64,000 bases of DNA, taken from Alteromonas sp. RKMC-009 (GTDB lineage: Bacteria; Pseudomonadota; Gammaproteobacteria; Enterobacterales; Alteromonadaceae). Each line of letters opens with the position of its first letter. The stretch's first letter is position 1. This document shows positions 1 to 9,471 of this stretch, piece by piece. Where the stretch lies: contig NZ_CP031010.1 in assembly GCF_003584565.2 (NCBI RefSeq), positions 868,001 through 932,000 of the forward strand, in the 5' to 3' direction. The notes beneath the pieces were generated by a model. That model was not told where the DNA came from. It ran no database searches and saw only the letters and a program-made list of their open reading frames with translations. The translations under genes were made by a program, and so were the position numbers.

Positions 1-1
1 A

Positions 2-2338
2 ACCGGCACACTGGCTGCGGGTGATGTATTTGTGCTGGCGCATACTTCTTCGGAAGATCCAATCCTGAATGTGGCAGACATGACCAGCGGCAGCGTTCAG
101 TTCAACGGTGATGATGCTGTTGTGCTGCGTAACAATGGCGTGATCATTGACAGTATCGGTGTTATCGGAGAAGACCCGGGTTCATACTGGTCTGGTGGTG
201 ACGTGCGTACACAAAACCGCACGCTGGTACGCAAGTCTTCTGTTACGGAAGGCGACAGTGATGCCTATGATGCGTTCGACCCCAGTGTTGAATGGGATGC
301 GTACGCTCAGGATACCTTCGATTACCTCGGTTTCTACGGCACCGGCAATGATGATGGCGGCAACGCATCATTAGGTATTTGCGGTGACGAAGCGACATAC
401 ATCAGTGCTGTACAGGGAAGCGGTGACAGCTCACCACTTTCAGGTCAGAGCGTGATTGTTGAAGCCATTGTAACCCACGTAACTCCGGCTCTGGACGGTT
501 TCTGGATTCAGGAAGAGAGCAGCGACGGTGACGGCGACGAGACAACCTCTGAAGGTGTGTTCATTGCCAGCGCTTCACTGGCCGGCTCTGTCACTGAAGG
601 TGAGATTGTCCGTTTAGCGGGTACGGTTGGTGAAGACTACGGCCGCACAATGATCACTGCCTCTTCAGAAGCCCTGTCCTGTGGTTCAGGCTCTGTGTCT
701 GCAGTGGCGATTACTCTGCCTATGACAGATGCTTACGGATTTGAAAAATATGAAGGTATGCTGGTAACCAGTAACGAAAACTGGGTGATCAGCAATATCT
801 ATCCGTATTCTGACTTTGGTGAAATCTGGGTGTCTACAGAGCGTCTGTTCAACCCGACACAACTGTATGCACCGGGTTCTCAGGAAGCGGCAGACCTGGC
901 GACAGCCAACGGGCTTAACAAGCTTATCATTGACGACAATGCAGACGGTTATGCGTCAGAGTGGATGCTGCCTGCAGGTGGTTTCACACCTTACAACACT
1001 ATCCGTTCCGGCGACCTGATCACCGGTGTAACCGGCGTGATGGACTATGGCTATTCTGCATACCGTATCCGTCCGGTTGAGGTGCCGTCTTTACTGGCAG
1101 ATAACTACCGTGAAGATGCGCCAGTGGTATCTGAAGGTAACCTGAAAATTGCCAGCTTCAACGTACTGAACCTGTTCAACGGTGACGGTAATGAAGGTGG
1201 TTTCCCAACAGAGCGCGGTGCAGATTCCTATGCAGAATATCAGCGCCAGCTGGCGAAAATTGTCAACGCGCTGGTAGCCATTGATGCTGACGTACTTGGT
1301 CTGCTGGAACTGGAAAATGACGGTTTCGGTGCTGACAGTACAGTGGCTCATCTGGTTGATGCGCTGAATGCGGAATTTGGTGAAGGCACTTACGCCTATG
1401 TAGATGCCGGTGTTGAACAGTTAGGCACCGATGCGATTACATCAGGTATTCTGTATCGTCCTGCCGTGGTTACACCTTCAGGTGCACCGCAGATTCTGAT
1501 GGAAGCGAACAGTCCTTCTGATGAGGAAGGCGTGTTGTTTGCAGACTACGGTAACCGTCCGTCTCTGTCACAACTGTTTACTCACACTGAAAGTGGTAAA
1601 ACCTTTGTGGTTGATGTTAACCATCTGAAATCGAAAGGTTCAAGCAGCAGCTGTCAGGAAGACGGTAATACCGAACAGGGTTTCTGTAACCGTAAGCGTA
1701 CCCGTGCCGCCATGGCCATTGCACAATGGTTACAAAGCACTTATCAGGACACGCCGATGATCCTGCTGGGAGACTACAACGCTTATGCTCAGGAAGATCC
1801 TGTGCAGGTACTGGCAGAAGCCGGTTTTACCGACACCGTGTCTGAATTGAAAGGCAGTGCGTCTTACAGCTATACCTATGACGGCCTTGTGGGTACGCTG
1901 GATTACATGTTCAACAACGCCGCTGCCCGCGATATGCTGGTGGATGTCACTGAATGGCACATCAACAGTGATGAACCGGAGTTCTTCGATTATAACGAAG
2001 AATACAAGCCGGCTTCATTCCTGAACGAGCTGCCGTTCCGTGCGTCTGACCATGATCCGGTTATCGGTACTTATCAGCTGGACGCAGATGTGCAGGCAGT
2101 GACAGGTGACTGGGACGGCGACGAAGACGTGGATAACAATGATATCCGCAGTTTCATGTTTGCTATCATCGCCCGTCAGGCTATCGACATGGCTTTCGAT
2201 TTAAATAATGACGGCAAAGTGAATACCCGTGACATCGCAGTAATGCGTTCGTTATGTACACGCAGCCGCTGTGCGACGGAAGACGCGCAGAACAACGGTG
2301 CCCGCCGCAATCTTGGGGCGCTGTTACGCAGCAGATAA
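2..2338 (+). CDS. ExeM/NucH-type extracellular endonuclease, 5' truncated
   Basis: The gene is open from base 2 of the window, so the N-terminus (and presumably the signal peptide) is missing. The first ~60 residues resemble a lamin-tail domain. After a linker comes an endonuclease/exonuclease/phosphatase domain: ASFNVLNLF near residue 384, LELEND near 436, DVNHLKSKG, GDYNA near 590 and SDHDPV near 682 are the metal-binding and catalytic motifs of that fold. This order is that of ExeM/NucH secreted nucleases, which degrade extracellular DNA. Residues ~702-755 carry two Asp/Asn-rich loops (DWDGDEDVDNND and DLNNDGKVNTRD), the paired EF-hand pattern of type I dockerins or related calcium repeats. 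The end (GARRNLGALLRSR) lacks a sorting tag such as GlyGly-CTERM. The family call is strong; natural substrate and secretion route are inferred. Confidence 0.88.
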   Translation, partial: TGTLAAGDVFVLAHTSSEDPILNVADMTSGSVQFNGDDAVVLRNNGVIIDSIGVIGEDPGSYWSGGDVRTQNRTLVRKSSVTEGDSDAYDAFDPSVEWDAYAQDTFDYLGFYGTGNDDGGNASLGICGDEATYISAVQGSGDSSPLSGQSVIVEAIVTHVTPALDGFWIQEESSDGDGDETTSEGVFIASASLAGSVTEGEIVRLAGTVGEDYGRTMITASSEALSCGSGSVSAVAITLPMTDAYGFEKYEGMLVTSNENWVISNIYPYSDFGEIWVSTERLFNPTQLYAPGSQEAADLATANGLNKLIIDDNADGYASEWMLPAGGFTPYNTIRSGDLITGVTGVMDYGYSAYRIRPVEVPSLLADNYREDAPVVSEGNLKIASFNVLNLFNGDGNEGGFPTERGADSYAEYQRQLAKIVNALVAIDADVLGLLELENDGFGADSTVAHLVDALNAEFGEGTYAYVDAGVEQLGTDAITSGILYRPAVVTPSGAPQILMEANSPSDEEGVLFADYGNRPSLSQLFTHTESGKTFVVDVNHLKSKGSSSSCQEDGNTEQGFCNRKRTRAAMAIAQWLQSTYQDTPMILLGDYNAYAQEDPVQVLAEAGFTDTVSELKGSASYSYTYDGLVGTLDYMFNNAAARDMLVDVTEWHINSDEPEFFDYNEEYKPASFLNELPFRASDHDPVIGTYQLDADVQAVTGDWDGDEDVDNNDIRSFMFAIIARQAIDMAFDLNNDGKVNTRDIAVMRSLCTRSRCATEDAQNNGARRNLGALLRSR

Positions 2339-2363
2339 ATACTACTGATTTGATATAAATGAA

Positions 2364-2398
2364 AAGGGCGCCTTGCATTGCAGGCGCCCTTCTTTTTT
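2364..2398 (+). terminator. Rho-independent terminator after the nuclease
   Basis: A perfect 10-bp stem (AAGGGCGCCT / AGGCGCCCTT) with an 8-nt loop is followed by a run of Ts on the plus strand. A shorter run of four As on the left means it may also serve the convergent acyl-CoA dehydrogenase gene. Confidence 0.85.
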
Positions 2399-2435
2399 AT
2401 CTGTGGCTATTGTTGCCAGTGATGATTAGCGGTAA

Positions 2436-4196
2436 TCAGCGGTAGTCAAACTCACTGCCAGTGACAGCAAGTACATTCTCAGCGCCGCTTAACATGGCTG
2501 ACAAGTGCGCGTCCCGCCGTGGCAAGATACGTGCAACGTAAAAATCTGCACACTTTTGTTTCGCTGCGGCAAAGGTGGGATTGTCTCCCTGCGCGGCTTT
2601 ATCTGCCATGCTGTACCAGCACAGACCAGTTAATGAATACGCTGTGTATGCCAGATAATCACAGGCCGCAGCCGCTACAAATACCGGATCTTTGTCCAGG
2701 CAGGCAGTGGATGCATCCATCCAGCTGCTCAGCAGAGTCTGTGCATTCTGTCTGGCGTCTGAATCTGTCATAGCGTCAACAAGTCCGGCAAAAACGTCGT
2801 AAGTCGCTTTCAGCATGTTGCCGCCATCGCGGGTCAGTTTACGGCCAATTAAATCCAGCGCCTGTATGCCATTGGTACCTTCATACAACTGGGCTATACG
2901 CACATCCCGCATCAGTTGCTCCATGCCCCATTCCCGGATGTAGCCGTGTCCGCCAAATATCTGGATCCCCAGGCTGGTGGTTTCCAGCCCCATATCAGTG
3001 AAGAATGCTTTGCAGACCGGGGTCAGAAATTGTAGAACCTGACCGGCGTGCTGTTTCTCGTCCTCTGTCCCGTAGTGCTCCGCATCCATATACTTTGCAT
3101 ACAACAGTGATAAAGCGCGGCTGCCTTCCGTTAACGTTTTCTGGGTGAGCAGCATGCGGGCCACATCAGGCTGAAATACAATAGGATCGGCTTTCGCGTC
3201 CGGTTGCTGAACGCCTTGTGGCGCTCGGCTTTGCAGCCTCTCTCTGGCATATGTCAGCGCGCCCTGGAAAGAGGCTTCTGCAGCACCCAGCCCCTGCAGA
3301 CCTACCTGAAAACGGGCATCATTCATCATGGTAAACATACAGGCCAGCCCCTGGTTTTCACCGCCAACCAGCCAGCCTGTCGCACCATCGAAATTCATCA
3401 CACAGGTGGGACTGGCTTTGATCCCCATCTTGTGTTCAATACTGCCCACAGACAGCGAGTTAGCTTCACCCGGTTCTCCCTGACTGTCCGGCATAAACTT
3501 CGGCACCAGAAACAGGCTGATCCCCTTCACACCTTTCGGCGCATCAGGTAAACGTGCCAGCACCATATGGACAATATTCGACGTCCAGTCGTGGTCGCCG
3601 CCGGTGATGAATATTTTACTGCCGGTGATGCGATAGCTGCCGTCGTCCTGCGGCTCAGCTTTTGTGTTCAACAAAGCCAGATCAGTACCGGCCTGAGGCT
3701 CTGTCAGGTTCATGGTTCCGGTCCACTCTCCGGACACCAGCTTAGCCAGATAAGTGGCTTTTAAATCCTCACTTGCATGGCGGCTGACAGCCAGAACGGC
3801 GCTTTCTGTCAGCATAGTCGTCAGGCGCCAGCTCAGGTTGGCTGAGTTCAGCATTTCATGCACCGGCACCGCCATGGTGTAGGGTAATCCCTGACCTTCG
3901 TAATCCACCGGACCAAGCATGGCGTTCCAGCCATTGGCAACATACTCTTCATAGGCCGCAGCAAACCCTTGCGGCGTGGTTACGGCACCATTTGCAAACG
4001 TACAGCCGGCTTCGTCACCGCTGCGGTTTAGCGGTGCCACCACGTCTTCTGCAAACCTGGCTCCCTGAGTGAGCACTTCGCTGGCAAGCTCAAAATCGAA
4101 ATCTTCCAGTCCGGTCGACTGATAATGGTCACTGACGTTCAGCCAGTCCCGCAACAAAAATTGAAAATCCGCCAGTGGCGCCTGATATTGCGGCAT
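2436..4196 (-). CDS. Acyl-CoA dehydrogenase (long form with extra C-terminal domain)
   Basis: This 586-residue FAD flavoprotein of acyl-CoA beta-oxidation oxidises acyl-CoA to the trans-2-enoyl-CoA. The middle domain carries MNLTEPQAGTDL near residue 162 and the FAD-binding stretch ITGSKIFITGGDHD. YEGTNGIQALDL near 437 holds the probable catalytic Glu region. The length, ~200 residues beyond short-chain acyl-CoA dehydrogenases, and the alpha-helical tail match the subgroup with an added C-terminal domain. That subgroup includes DmdC (methylmercaptopropionyl-CoA dehydrogenase) and FadE5-like enzymes, so the substrate cannot be fixed. The ATG is preceded by a good GGAGTG ribosome site. A PsrA-like dyad lies just upstream, which fits fatty-acid control. 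Confidence 0.88.
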   Translation of the reverse strand: MPQYQAPLADFQFLLRDWLNVSDHYQSTGLEDFDFELASEVLTQGARFAEDVVAPLNRSGDEAGCTFANGAVTTPQGFAAAYEEYVANGWNAMLGPVDYEGQGLPYTMAVPVHEMLNSANLSWRLTTMLTESAVLAVSRHASEDLKATYLAKLVSGEWTGTMNLTEPQAGTDLALLNTKAEPQDDGSYRITGSKIFITGGDHDWTSNIVHMVLARLPDAPKGVKGISLFLVPKFMPDSQGEPGEANSLSVGSIEHKMGIKASPTCVMNFDGATGWLVGGENQGLACMFTMMNDARFQVGLQGLGAAEASFQGALTYARERLQSRAPQGVQQPDAKADPIVFQPDVARMLLTQKTLTEGSRALSLLYAKYMDAEHYGTEDEKQHAGQVLQFLTPVCKAFFTDMGLETTSLGIQIFGGHGYIREWGMEQLMRDVRIAQLYEGTNGIQALDLIGRKLTRDGGNMLKATYDVFAGLVDAMTDSDARQNAQTLLSSWMDASTACLDKDPVFVAAAACDYLAYTAYSLTGLCWYSMADKAAQGDNPTFAAAKQKCADFYVARILPRRDAHLSAMLSGAENVLAVTGSEFDYR

Positions 4197-4211
4197 GATT
4201 CACTCCAAAGT

Positions 4212-4225
4212 TAAACGCTTGTTTG
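4212..4225. promoter_or_regulatory. PsrA-like dyad in the acyl-CoA dehydrogenase leader
   Basis: TTAAACGCTTGTTTGA contains AAAC-N4-GTTT, the core of operators bound by PsrA, the TetR-family fatty-acid regulator of many gammaproteobacteria. It sits ~16 bases upstream of the start codon and just downstream of a TATAAT-like -10 element (plus-strand ATTATA at 4235-4240), where a repressor would block early transcription. No psrA gene is in the window. Confidence 0.5.
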
Positions 4226-4469
4226 AATTTTAACATTATATGCACAAACTCACCGGACAAGATAGCCTGCAGGTTTTAATTTTAGTGTTTGTCATCTGAA
4301 TGAAAGCATAGTCTATGAGCTGAGAAAGGGCAGCGGTAGCCGTAGCAGCGTGAATTGAGCAGGCCGGTTGCGGGGTAATCCTGATTATCCCTTTAAGCGT
4401 AGTTATGTGATGACAAAAAGCGCCTGGTCAGATTCTCTGAGTACAGGCATGTGATTTACAGGGAATGAA
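4226..4469. other. Divergent intergenic region
   Basis: This region separates the acyl-CoA dehydrogenase and the acyltransferase. A TATAAT-like -10 for the dehydrogenase is present at 4235-4240 on the minus strand. No reading frame, RNA signature or strong repeat was seen in the rest. Confidence 0.5.
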
Positions 4470-6338
4470 TTGCAATTTCGTAAAGATATAAACGGACTCC
4501 GTGCGCTGGCAGTGATTGCCGTGGTGCTTTTTCATTATCAACCGGAATACCTGCCCGGCGGCTTCGCCGGCGTCGATGTGTTCTTTGTGATATCCGGTTT
4601 CCTGATGACTTCAATTATCAGCAGGGGGCTGGATAAAAACACCTTCGGTACCTGGCGGTTTTATTGCGCCAGAGCTAAACGCATCGTTCCTGCTCTGACA
4701 GCGGCTTGTCTGGTATTACTGGTGTGCGGCTGGTTTGCTGTCACGCCGGTTGATTATGCCGCGCTGAGTAAGCATATTGCGTCCAGCCTGACTTTTGTTT
4801 CGAATATTGTGTACTGGCAGGAGGCCGGTTATTTTGATGCCGCATCGACGCAAAAATGGTTGCTGCACACCTGGTCACTGTCTGTGGAGTGGCAATTTTA
4901 TCTCCTTTATCCACTGATACTCATCGGGTTGCGTAAGCTGTGCGGCAGTGAGTCTCTCAGGCATGCTGTGCTGGCTCTCACTCTGCTGGCCTTCTTAGTT
5001 AACCTGTGGCTGTCTTTTGCTTATCCTTCAGCAAGCTATTTTTTAATTTCTGCACGGGCCTGGGAAATGCTGGCCGGCGGAGTGGCATTCTTCTATCCGT
5101 TAAATGTTTCAGACAAAACGCGGGGTTACCTTGCACTGGCGGGACTGGCGCTCATCGCAATAACCTATTTTGTTATCAGCGAAGATAATCTCTGGCCCGG
5201 CTATCTCGCATTCTTTCCGGTTGCCGGCACGTTTATGGTTATTCAGGCGCGGGACGAAAAAAGCGTCATCACCACCAATATCATCAGTCAGAAACTGGGA
5301 TTATGGTCTTACTCCATCTATCTCTGGCACTGGATCATTGTAGTGGCGAACACTATCTACCACCTTGAACTGTCTTTCTGGATTTTTGTTGCCCTGACTA
5401 CTCTGGCAGGCTGGTTGTCCTACCGGCTGATAGAGCAGCACCACCGGCCCCGACGTTACTGGTTGATGTTCATCCTGACCCTTGCGGGAAGTTTATGGGT
5501 TTACCAGCAACAGGGAGCGCCGGAGCGTGTGCCGGAGAAATTCCGTCACGATGCTCTGTCTTACCATGAAACCTATTATGGCGGGGCGGGATACAGTGCC
5601 GATGAATGGATTTATTTTCATGCGAAGGGCAATGACTACAAGTTTATTCTGATTGGTGACAGTTATTCTCTTCAATATGGCCGTACGCTGCGTGACAGCG
5701 GGATCCCGGTGCTCGGACGGTTTTATCATGGCTGTCCCTTCTTTCCCACGCTGGCCAAATATGAAGAAGGCGGGGAACTTGAAGCTTGCTCAGATCAGTT
5801 TGAGGAAGTGAAACAACGGATAGAAGGTAACGACAAGCCGCTGGTTCTGGCTCAGTCATGGGACAGTTATCAGGAAAAAATCATGAAAAAAGACGCCAGT
5901 AATAAGCTGGAGCTTACCGAAGAAGAATATAACGACAAAGTCATAGCTGAAATGGAAACCTTTATCTCAAGGTTAGGTGACAGAAAGTATTTTCTGGTTG
6001 GTGTGCCACAAAAGGCGTGGGTAAATGCTTACGAATGTCTGGCCAGGCAGTCTCTTCCCGCCGCCGGCTTTTTTCCTGTATGCAGCAGTACCCAGCCGAA
6101 GCAGGACTATTCCGTTAACAGCCGCCTGAAGCAATTTGCTGAAGCGCACAGTAATGTGTGGTACGTGGATCCTGATGCCGCCCTTTGTGAAGGCGAAACC
6201 TGTACCATCATTGATGACGGGGAACCGGTTCACTCAGACCGCTCTCATCTGGCGGTGCACGGGGCAGGAAAAGTCTGGCAGGAATTGATGCAGGTGATGG
6301 CGTCTGCTGATGTCAGCCTGGCGACGGAGAAGCCCTGA
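4470..6338 (+). CDS. Acyltransferase 3 / SGNH fusion (OafA family)
   Basis: This 622-residue inner-membrane protein fits O-acylation of surface polysaccharides. The N-terminal ~340 residues open with RKDINGLRALAVIAVVLFHY, the typical start of the acyltransferase-3 family with its conserved His, and contain about ten membrane segments. The C-terminal ~230 residues form a periplasmic SGNH-like domain, with GDSYSLQYG near residue 395 and DRSHLAVHGA near 589 as Ser and Asp/His blocks. The start is TTG, chosen because the family's N-terminus begins exactly there and AGGGA lies upstream; the nearby ATG is in another frame. It appears monocistronic. The acyl group and the glycan acceptor are unknown. 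Confidence 0.88.
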   Translation: MQFRKDINGLRALAVIAVVLFHYQPEYLPGGFAGVDVFFVISGFLMTSIISRGLDKNTFGTWRFYCARAKRIVPALTAACLVLLVCGWFAVTPVDYAALSKHIASSLTFVSNIVYWQEAGYFDAASTQKWLLHTWSLSVEWQFYLLYPLILIGLRKLCGSESLRHAVLALTLLAFLVNLWLSFAYPSASYFLISARAWEMLAGGVAFFYPLNVSDKTRGYLALAGLALIAITYFVISEDNLWPGYLAFFPVAGTFMVIQARDEKSVITTNIISQKLGLWSYSIYLWHWIIVVANTIYHLELSFWIFVALTTLAGWLSYRLIEQHHRPRRYWLMFILTLAGSLWVYQQQGAPERVPEKFRHDALSYHETYYGGAGYSADEWIYFHAKGNDYKFILIGDSYSLQYGRTLRDSGIPVLGRFYHGCPFFPTLAKYEEGGELEACSDQFEEVKQRIEGNDKPLVLAQSWDSYQEKIMKKDASNKLELTEEEYNDKVIAEMETFISRLGDRKYFLVGVPQKAWVNAYECLARQSLPAAGFFPVCSSTQPKQDYSVNSRLKQFAEAHSNVWYVDPDAALCEGETCTIIDDGEPVHSDRSHLAVHGAGKVWQELMQVMASADVSLATEKP

Positions 6339-6457
6339 CCGCCTGAGATTGTCAATTATGAATCTGAACGCTGCCGGCACGGTTCATTTTTACTTTTCCG
6401 TCAACTGCAGGCATCCTGTTAGCCATTGTGAAGGCGAAAGCTGAAATAGGAAAAGTA

Positions 6458-7207
6458 ATGCAACAATCATCACCTGTTTGCGTGGTCACCGGCGGCAGTT
6501 TAGGTATCGGTCTGGCCGTCTGCGAAAAGTTTGTGTCCGGGGGATATCAGGTCATCAATTTAGATATTCGTGATTTCGATAGCCCTCCTGAGCACGCGCA
6601 CTGGATGCAGTGCGATGTCACCAGTGCTGCAGCGGTAAGTGACTGTATCAGTGACATTGCAGCGCGTTTCGGACGTATCGATTGTCTGGTAAGCAATGCG
6701 GGTATGCATTTCTCTGCCACCATCGAAGACACTACGCCGGAAGACTTCGAGAAGGTGTTCTCTTTAAACGTGAAAGGGGCCTATCATGCAGTACGCGCGG
6801 TGTTGCCGGTAATGAAACAGGCGAACAAAGGCGCAATCATCATTATGGCGTCAGATCAGGCGATTATCGGTAAGCGTAACTCTTTTGCTTATAACTTGAG
6901 TAAAGCGGCGCTGGCATCCATGGCTAAAACCACCGCGCTGGATTACGCGCCTTATAATATTCGTGCAAACGCGGTTTGCCCGGGCACAATCGAAACGCCT
7001 TTGTATCATAACGCCATCGATAAATATGTGGCCGCAAGCGGTGCGGATAAAGCAGAAGTGCACGCAGAAGAGGCCGCTGCACAACCCCTCGGACGGCTGG
7101 GACAACCGGAAGAAGTGGCAGCGTTAACATTCTTCCTTGCCAGTGATGATGCGGCTTTTATCACCGGCAGTCTGCAAAGTATTGACGGCGGCTATACCAC
7201 ACAGTAA
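6458..7207 (+). CDS. SDR-family NAD(P)-dependent oxidoreductase
   Basis: This 249-residue classical short-chain dehydrogenase has the cofactor motif TGGSLGIG at residues ~11-18, a NAG motif, and catalytic Ser132, Tyr145 and Lys149. The C-terminal GGYTTQ is typical. The ATG at 6458 (AGG ribosome site) is preferred to a GTG 30 bases upstream because it places the dinucleotide motif at the usual distance. The amidohydrolase gene starts 2 bases after its stop, so the two are co-transcribed. In non-phosphorylative sugar pathways (L-fucose, L-rhamnose) an SDR oxidises the sugar to a lactone that an amidohydrolase-family lactonase opens. That pairing suggests, but does not prove, a sugar dehydrogenase role. 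Confidence 0.85.
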   Translation: MQQSSPVCVVTGGSLGIGLAVCEKFVSGGYQVINLDIRDFDSPPEHAHWMQCDVTSAAAVSDCISDIAARFGRIDCLVSNAGMHFSATIEDTTPEDFEKVFSLNVKGAYHAVRAVLPVMKQANKGAIIIMASDQAIIGKRNSFAYNLSKAALASMAKTTALDYAPYNIRANAVCPGTIETPLYHNAIDKYVAASGADKAEVHAEEAAAQPLGRLGQPEEVAALTFFLASDDAAFITGSLQSIDGGYTTQ

Positions 7208-7209
7208 CC

Positions 7210-8049
7210 ATGAAAATTATCGACGCCCATCTGCACTTTTTTGATTTACAGGCCGGTGAATACCGCTGGTTGTCCCCTGACAATCCACCATTCTGGCCAG
7301 ATAAACCGGTTATAGCGAAAAATTTCTCTGAGTCTGATTTAGTGGTGTCAACCCCGTCTCAGCTTACCGGTTTTGTGCATATTGAAGCCGGATTCGACAA
7401 TGCGAAGCCCTGGCGTGAGGCTGATTTCCTGGCGCAGCATTGCCATTTGCCTTTTCGCGCAGTTGCCGGTTTTGACTTGCTGGCAGGTAATAATCAGCAT
7501 GTGATTTCAGAATTGCTCAAACGCCCTTGTATTACCGGTGTCAGGCATATCCTGGACGACGAAGCCGCGTCTGTTCTGAACGATGCTGAAGCCAAAGCGA
7601 GCCTGGCATTGCTGGCAGAGGCGGGATTGAGTTTTGATGCCCAGTTATCCTTGTATGACACTGCCGGCGTCCAGGCGCTGTCTGCTGTGGCTGCGGATTT
7701 TCCTGCCATGTCGTTCATTCTGAATCATGCCGGATTTCCGTTGGCAGATAACAATTTTAAGGTGTGGCAGGACAACCTGAAAGCCTTAAGCAGGGCTGAT
7801 AGTATTGCCGTAAAACTGTCCGGTTGGGAAATGCATAACCGTCAATGGCGCGCGGATGATATTGCGCCGGTGGTGAACACCGTGCATCAGTATTTTGGCG
7901 AAAGCCGGGTAATGACAGGCAGTAATTTTCCCTTGTGTACCTGGCACAGTGATTACGATGCTTTCTGGCGCACAATAACGCGGGCAGTGCCCGCCGTATG
8001 TGCAGAAAAATGGCTGAGTGAAAATAGCCTGTACTGGTATTTTGGTTAG
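7210..8049 (+). CDS. Amidohydrolase-family (PF04909-type) hydrolase, lactonase-like
   Basis: This 279-residue metal-dependent TIM-barrel hydrolase starts MKIIDAHLHFF, with the first metal-binding pair His7 and His9. NHAGFPL (mid-protein His) and GSNFPL near residue 236 match the family, although Asn stands where many members have Asp in GSDWP; SNFP also occurs in the family. Relatives include L-fucono- and L-rhamnono-lactonases and 2-pyrone-4,6-dicarboxylate hydrolases. It is tightly coupled to the SDR gene, so opening a sugar-derived lactone is the most economical guess. It ends near the convergent ktrB gene with no obvious terminator. Confidence 0.82.
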   Translation: MKIIDAHLHFFDLQAGEYRWLSPDNPPFWPDKPVIAKNFSESDLVVSTPSQLTGFVHIEAGFDNAKPWREADFLAQHCHLPFRAVAGFDLLAGNNQHVISELLKRPCITGVRHILDDEAASVLNDAEAKASLALLAEAGLSFDAQLSLYDTAGVQALSAVAADFPAMSFILNHAGFPLADNNFKVWQDNLKALSRADSIAVKLSGWEMHNRQWRADDIAPVVNTVHQYFGESRVMTGSNFPLCTWHSDYDAFWRTITRAVPAVCAEKWLSENSLYWYFG

Positions 8050-8106
8050 CCTGCCGGCTATTCAGGTAATCCACACCGGCAAGCTTAAAGATAAGGTCTG
8101 AGACTT

Positions 8107-9471
8107 TTATCCGATAGAAATACGGCTGTCAGGGTAGCGAACATGACGTTGTCTCGGACTTGCCAGCAAATAGGCGAGGGTAAGCGGCCCCAGCCGGCCA
8201 AGGAACATCAGCACAATAATAATGCCTTCACCGGCAGCGGATAAGCTTCCTGTCAGTCCTCTCGACAGACCCACCGTGCCCATCGCCGATACAGCTTCAA
8301 AGACGATATCCAGAAAAGGGGCATCTTCTGTGGTGGTTAGCAGAAAAATCGCCACCCAGGTTACACCGCCTGAAATCACCGTGAGGGCTAAAGCTTTAGA
8401 AACGGTTTCTGTACGGATGGTGCGCTGAAAAAGGGTTGGCGCGTGGTCGCGGCGCAGAAAATTGTAAGTAGCGGTCAGAAGTACCACGAAGGTTACGACT
8501 TTGATACCGCTGGCGGTACTCATTGACCCGCCGCCGATAAACATCAGCAGCAACATAAGGGTGACAGAGCCGTCTTCCAGCGCAGCGATATCCAGGGTGT
8601 TAAAACCCGCGGTTCTCGGCGTGACTGCCTGAAACCAGGAGGCCCACCATTTACCCGCCGCGTCCAGCTTGCCCAGCGTGTCCGGGTTATCGTATTCAAT
8701 GACATAAATAAGCAATAACGCTACTACGTTGATGATGACCGTACCGGCTATCATGGTTTTACTGTAAGGCGTAAGCGTTTGCCAGCTTCGTTTTTTAACC
8801 AGATCTATCCATACAGAAAAGCCCAGTCCGCCGGTGATGAACAACGCGGTAATCGTGATGTTAACCACAGGATCGCTGACATACCGGGACAGACTGTCCG
8901 GCTGCAGTGCAAAGCCGGCGTTATTGAACGCGGATATGGTATAGAAGAAGGCTTCGTATGCGGCTGTTGACCAGCCTGATTCCGCCTGCCAGTAGCAGGT
9001 CAGGATTAGCATGCCTGCGGCTTCTGTTACCAGTGCAAAAAGAATAACGGCTTTGGCGGTACTGACCAGTGACGACGTGTCGGTTTCATTGAACGCTTCT
9101 TTCACCGCGCTTTGTTGCAGAAAACTTATCTTACTGCCTACCGCAACCAGTGTTACAACCGCAAAGGTCATTAAACCGAGACCGCCAAATTGAATGAGGC
9201 CGGCAATAACGGTTTGTCCGAAAAGGGTGAAGCCGGTTCCGGTATCCACAACGGCGAGCCCCGTTACAGTCACCGCTGAGGTGGCGGTGAACAGGCTTTG
9301 CGTCCAGGTGATTGGTGCTGTGGTGGCAAAGGGCAATTTAAGCAGCAGGGTGCCAAGAACGATAAAGCTCAGAAAGCTCAACGACAGGATAAGAGGCGGA
9401 GCCGCCTGAATTTTTCGCGCGCCTTTCGGCTTTCGTTCCAGCGGGCGGTTCGCCGGTAACCAGCGTTTCAA
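8107..9471 (-). CDS. ktrB: TrkH/KtrB-family potassium channel subunit
   Basis: This 454-residue integral membrane protein is the ion-conducting subunit of a K+ uptake system. It has the hydrophobic M1-P-M2 repeats of the superfamily, with filter-like segments such as TATSAVTVTGLAVVDTG, SAFNNAGFAL, AVTPRTAGFNTLD and EAVSAMGTVGLSRGLT. The length fits KtrB rather than the longer TrkH. The TTG start overlaps the stop of the upstream regulatory gene (TTGA), indicating translational coupling. With ktrA it forms a two-gene operon; KtrAB systems are usually Na+-dependent, which suits a marine cell. Confidence 0.88.
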   Translation of the reverse strand: MKRWLPANRPLERKPKGARKIQAAPPLILSLSFLSFIVLGTLLLKLPFATTAPITWTQSLFTATSAVTVTGLAVVDTGTGFTLFGQTVIAGLIQFGGLGLMTFAVVTLVAVGSKISFLQQSAVKEAFNETDTSSLVSTAKAVILFALVTEAAGMLILTCYWQAESGWSTAAYEAFFYTISAFNNAGFALQPDSLSRYVSDPVVNITITALFITGGLGFSVWIDLVKKRSWQTLTPYSKTMIAGTVIINVVALLLIYVIEYDNPDTLGKLDAAGKWWASWFQAVTPRTAGFNTLDIAALEDGSVTLMLLLMFIGGGSMSTASGIKVVTFVVLLTATYNFLRRDHAPTLFQRTIRTETVSKALALTVISGGVTWVAIFLLTTTEDAPFLDIVFEAVSAMGTVGLSRGLTGSLSAAGEGIIIVLMFLGRLGPLTLAYLLASPRQRHVRYPDSRISIG

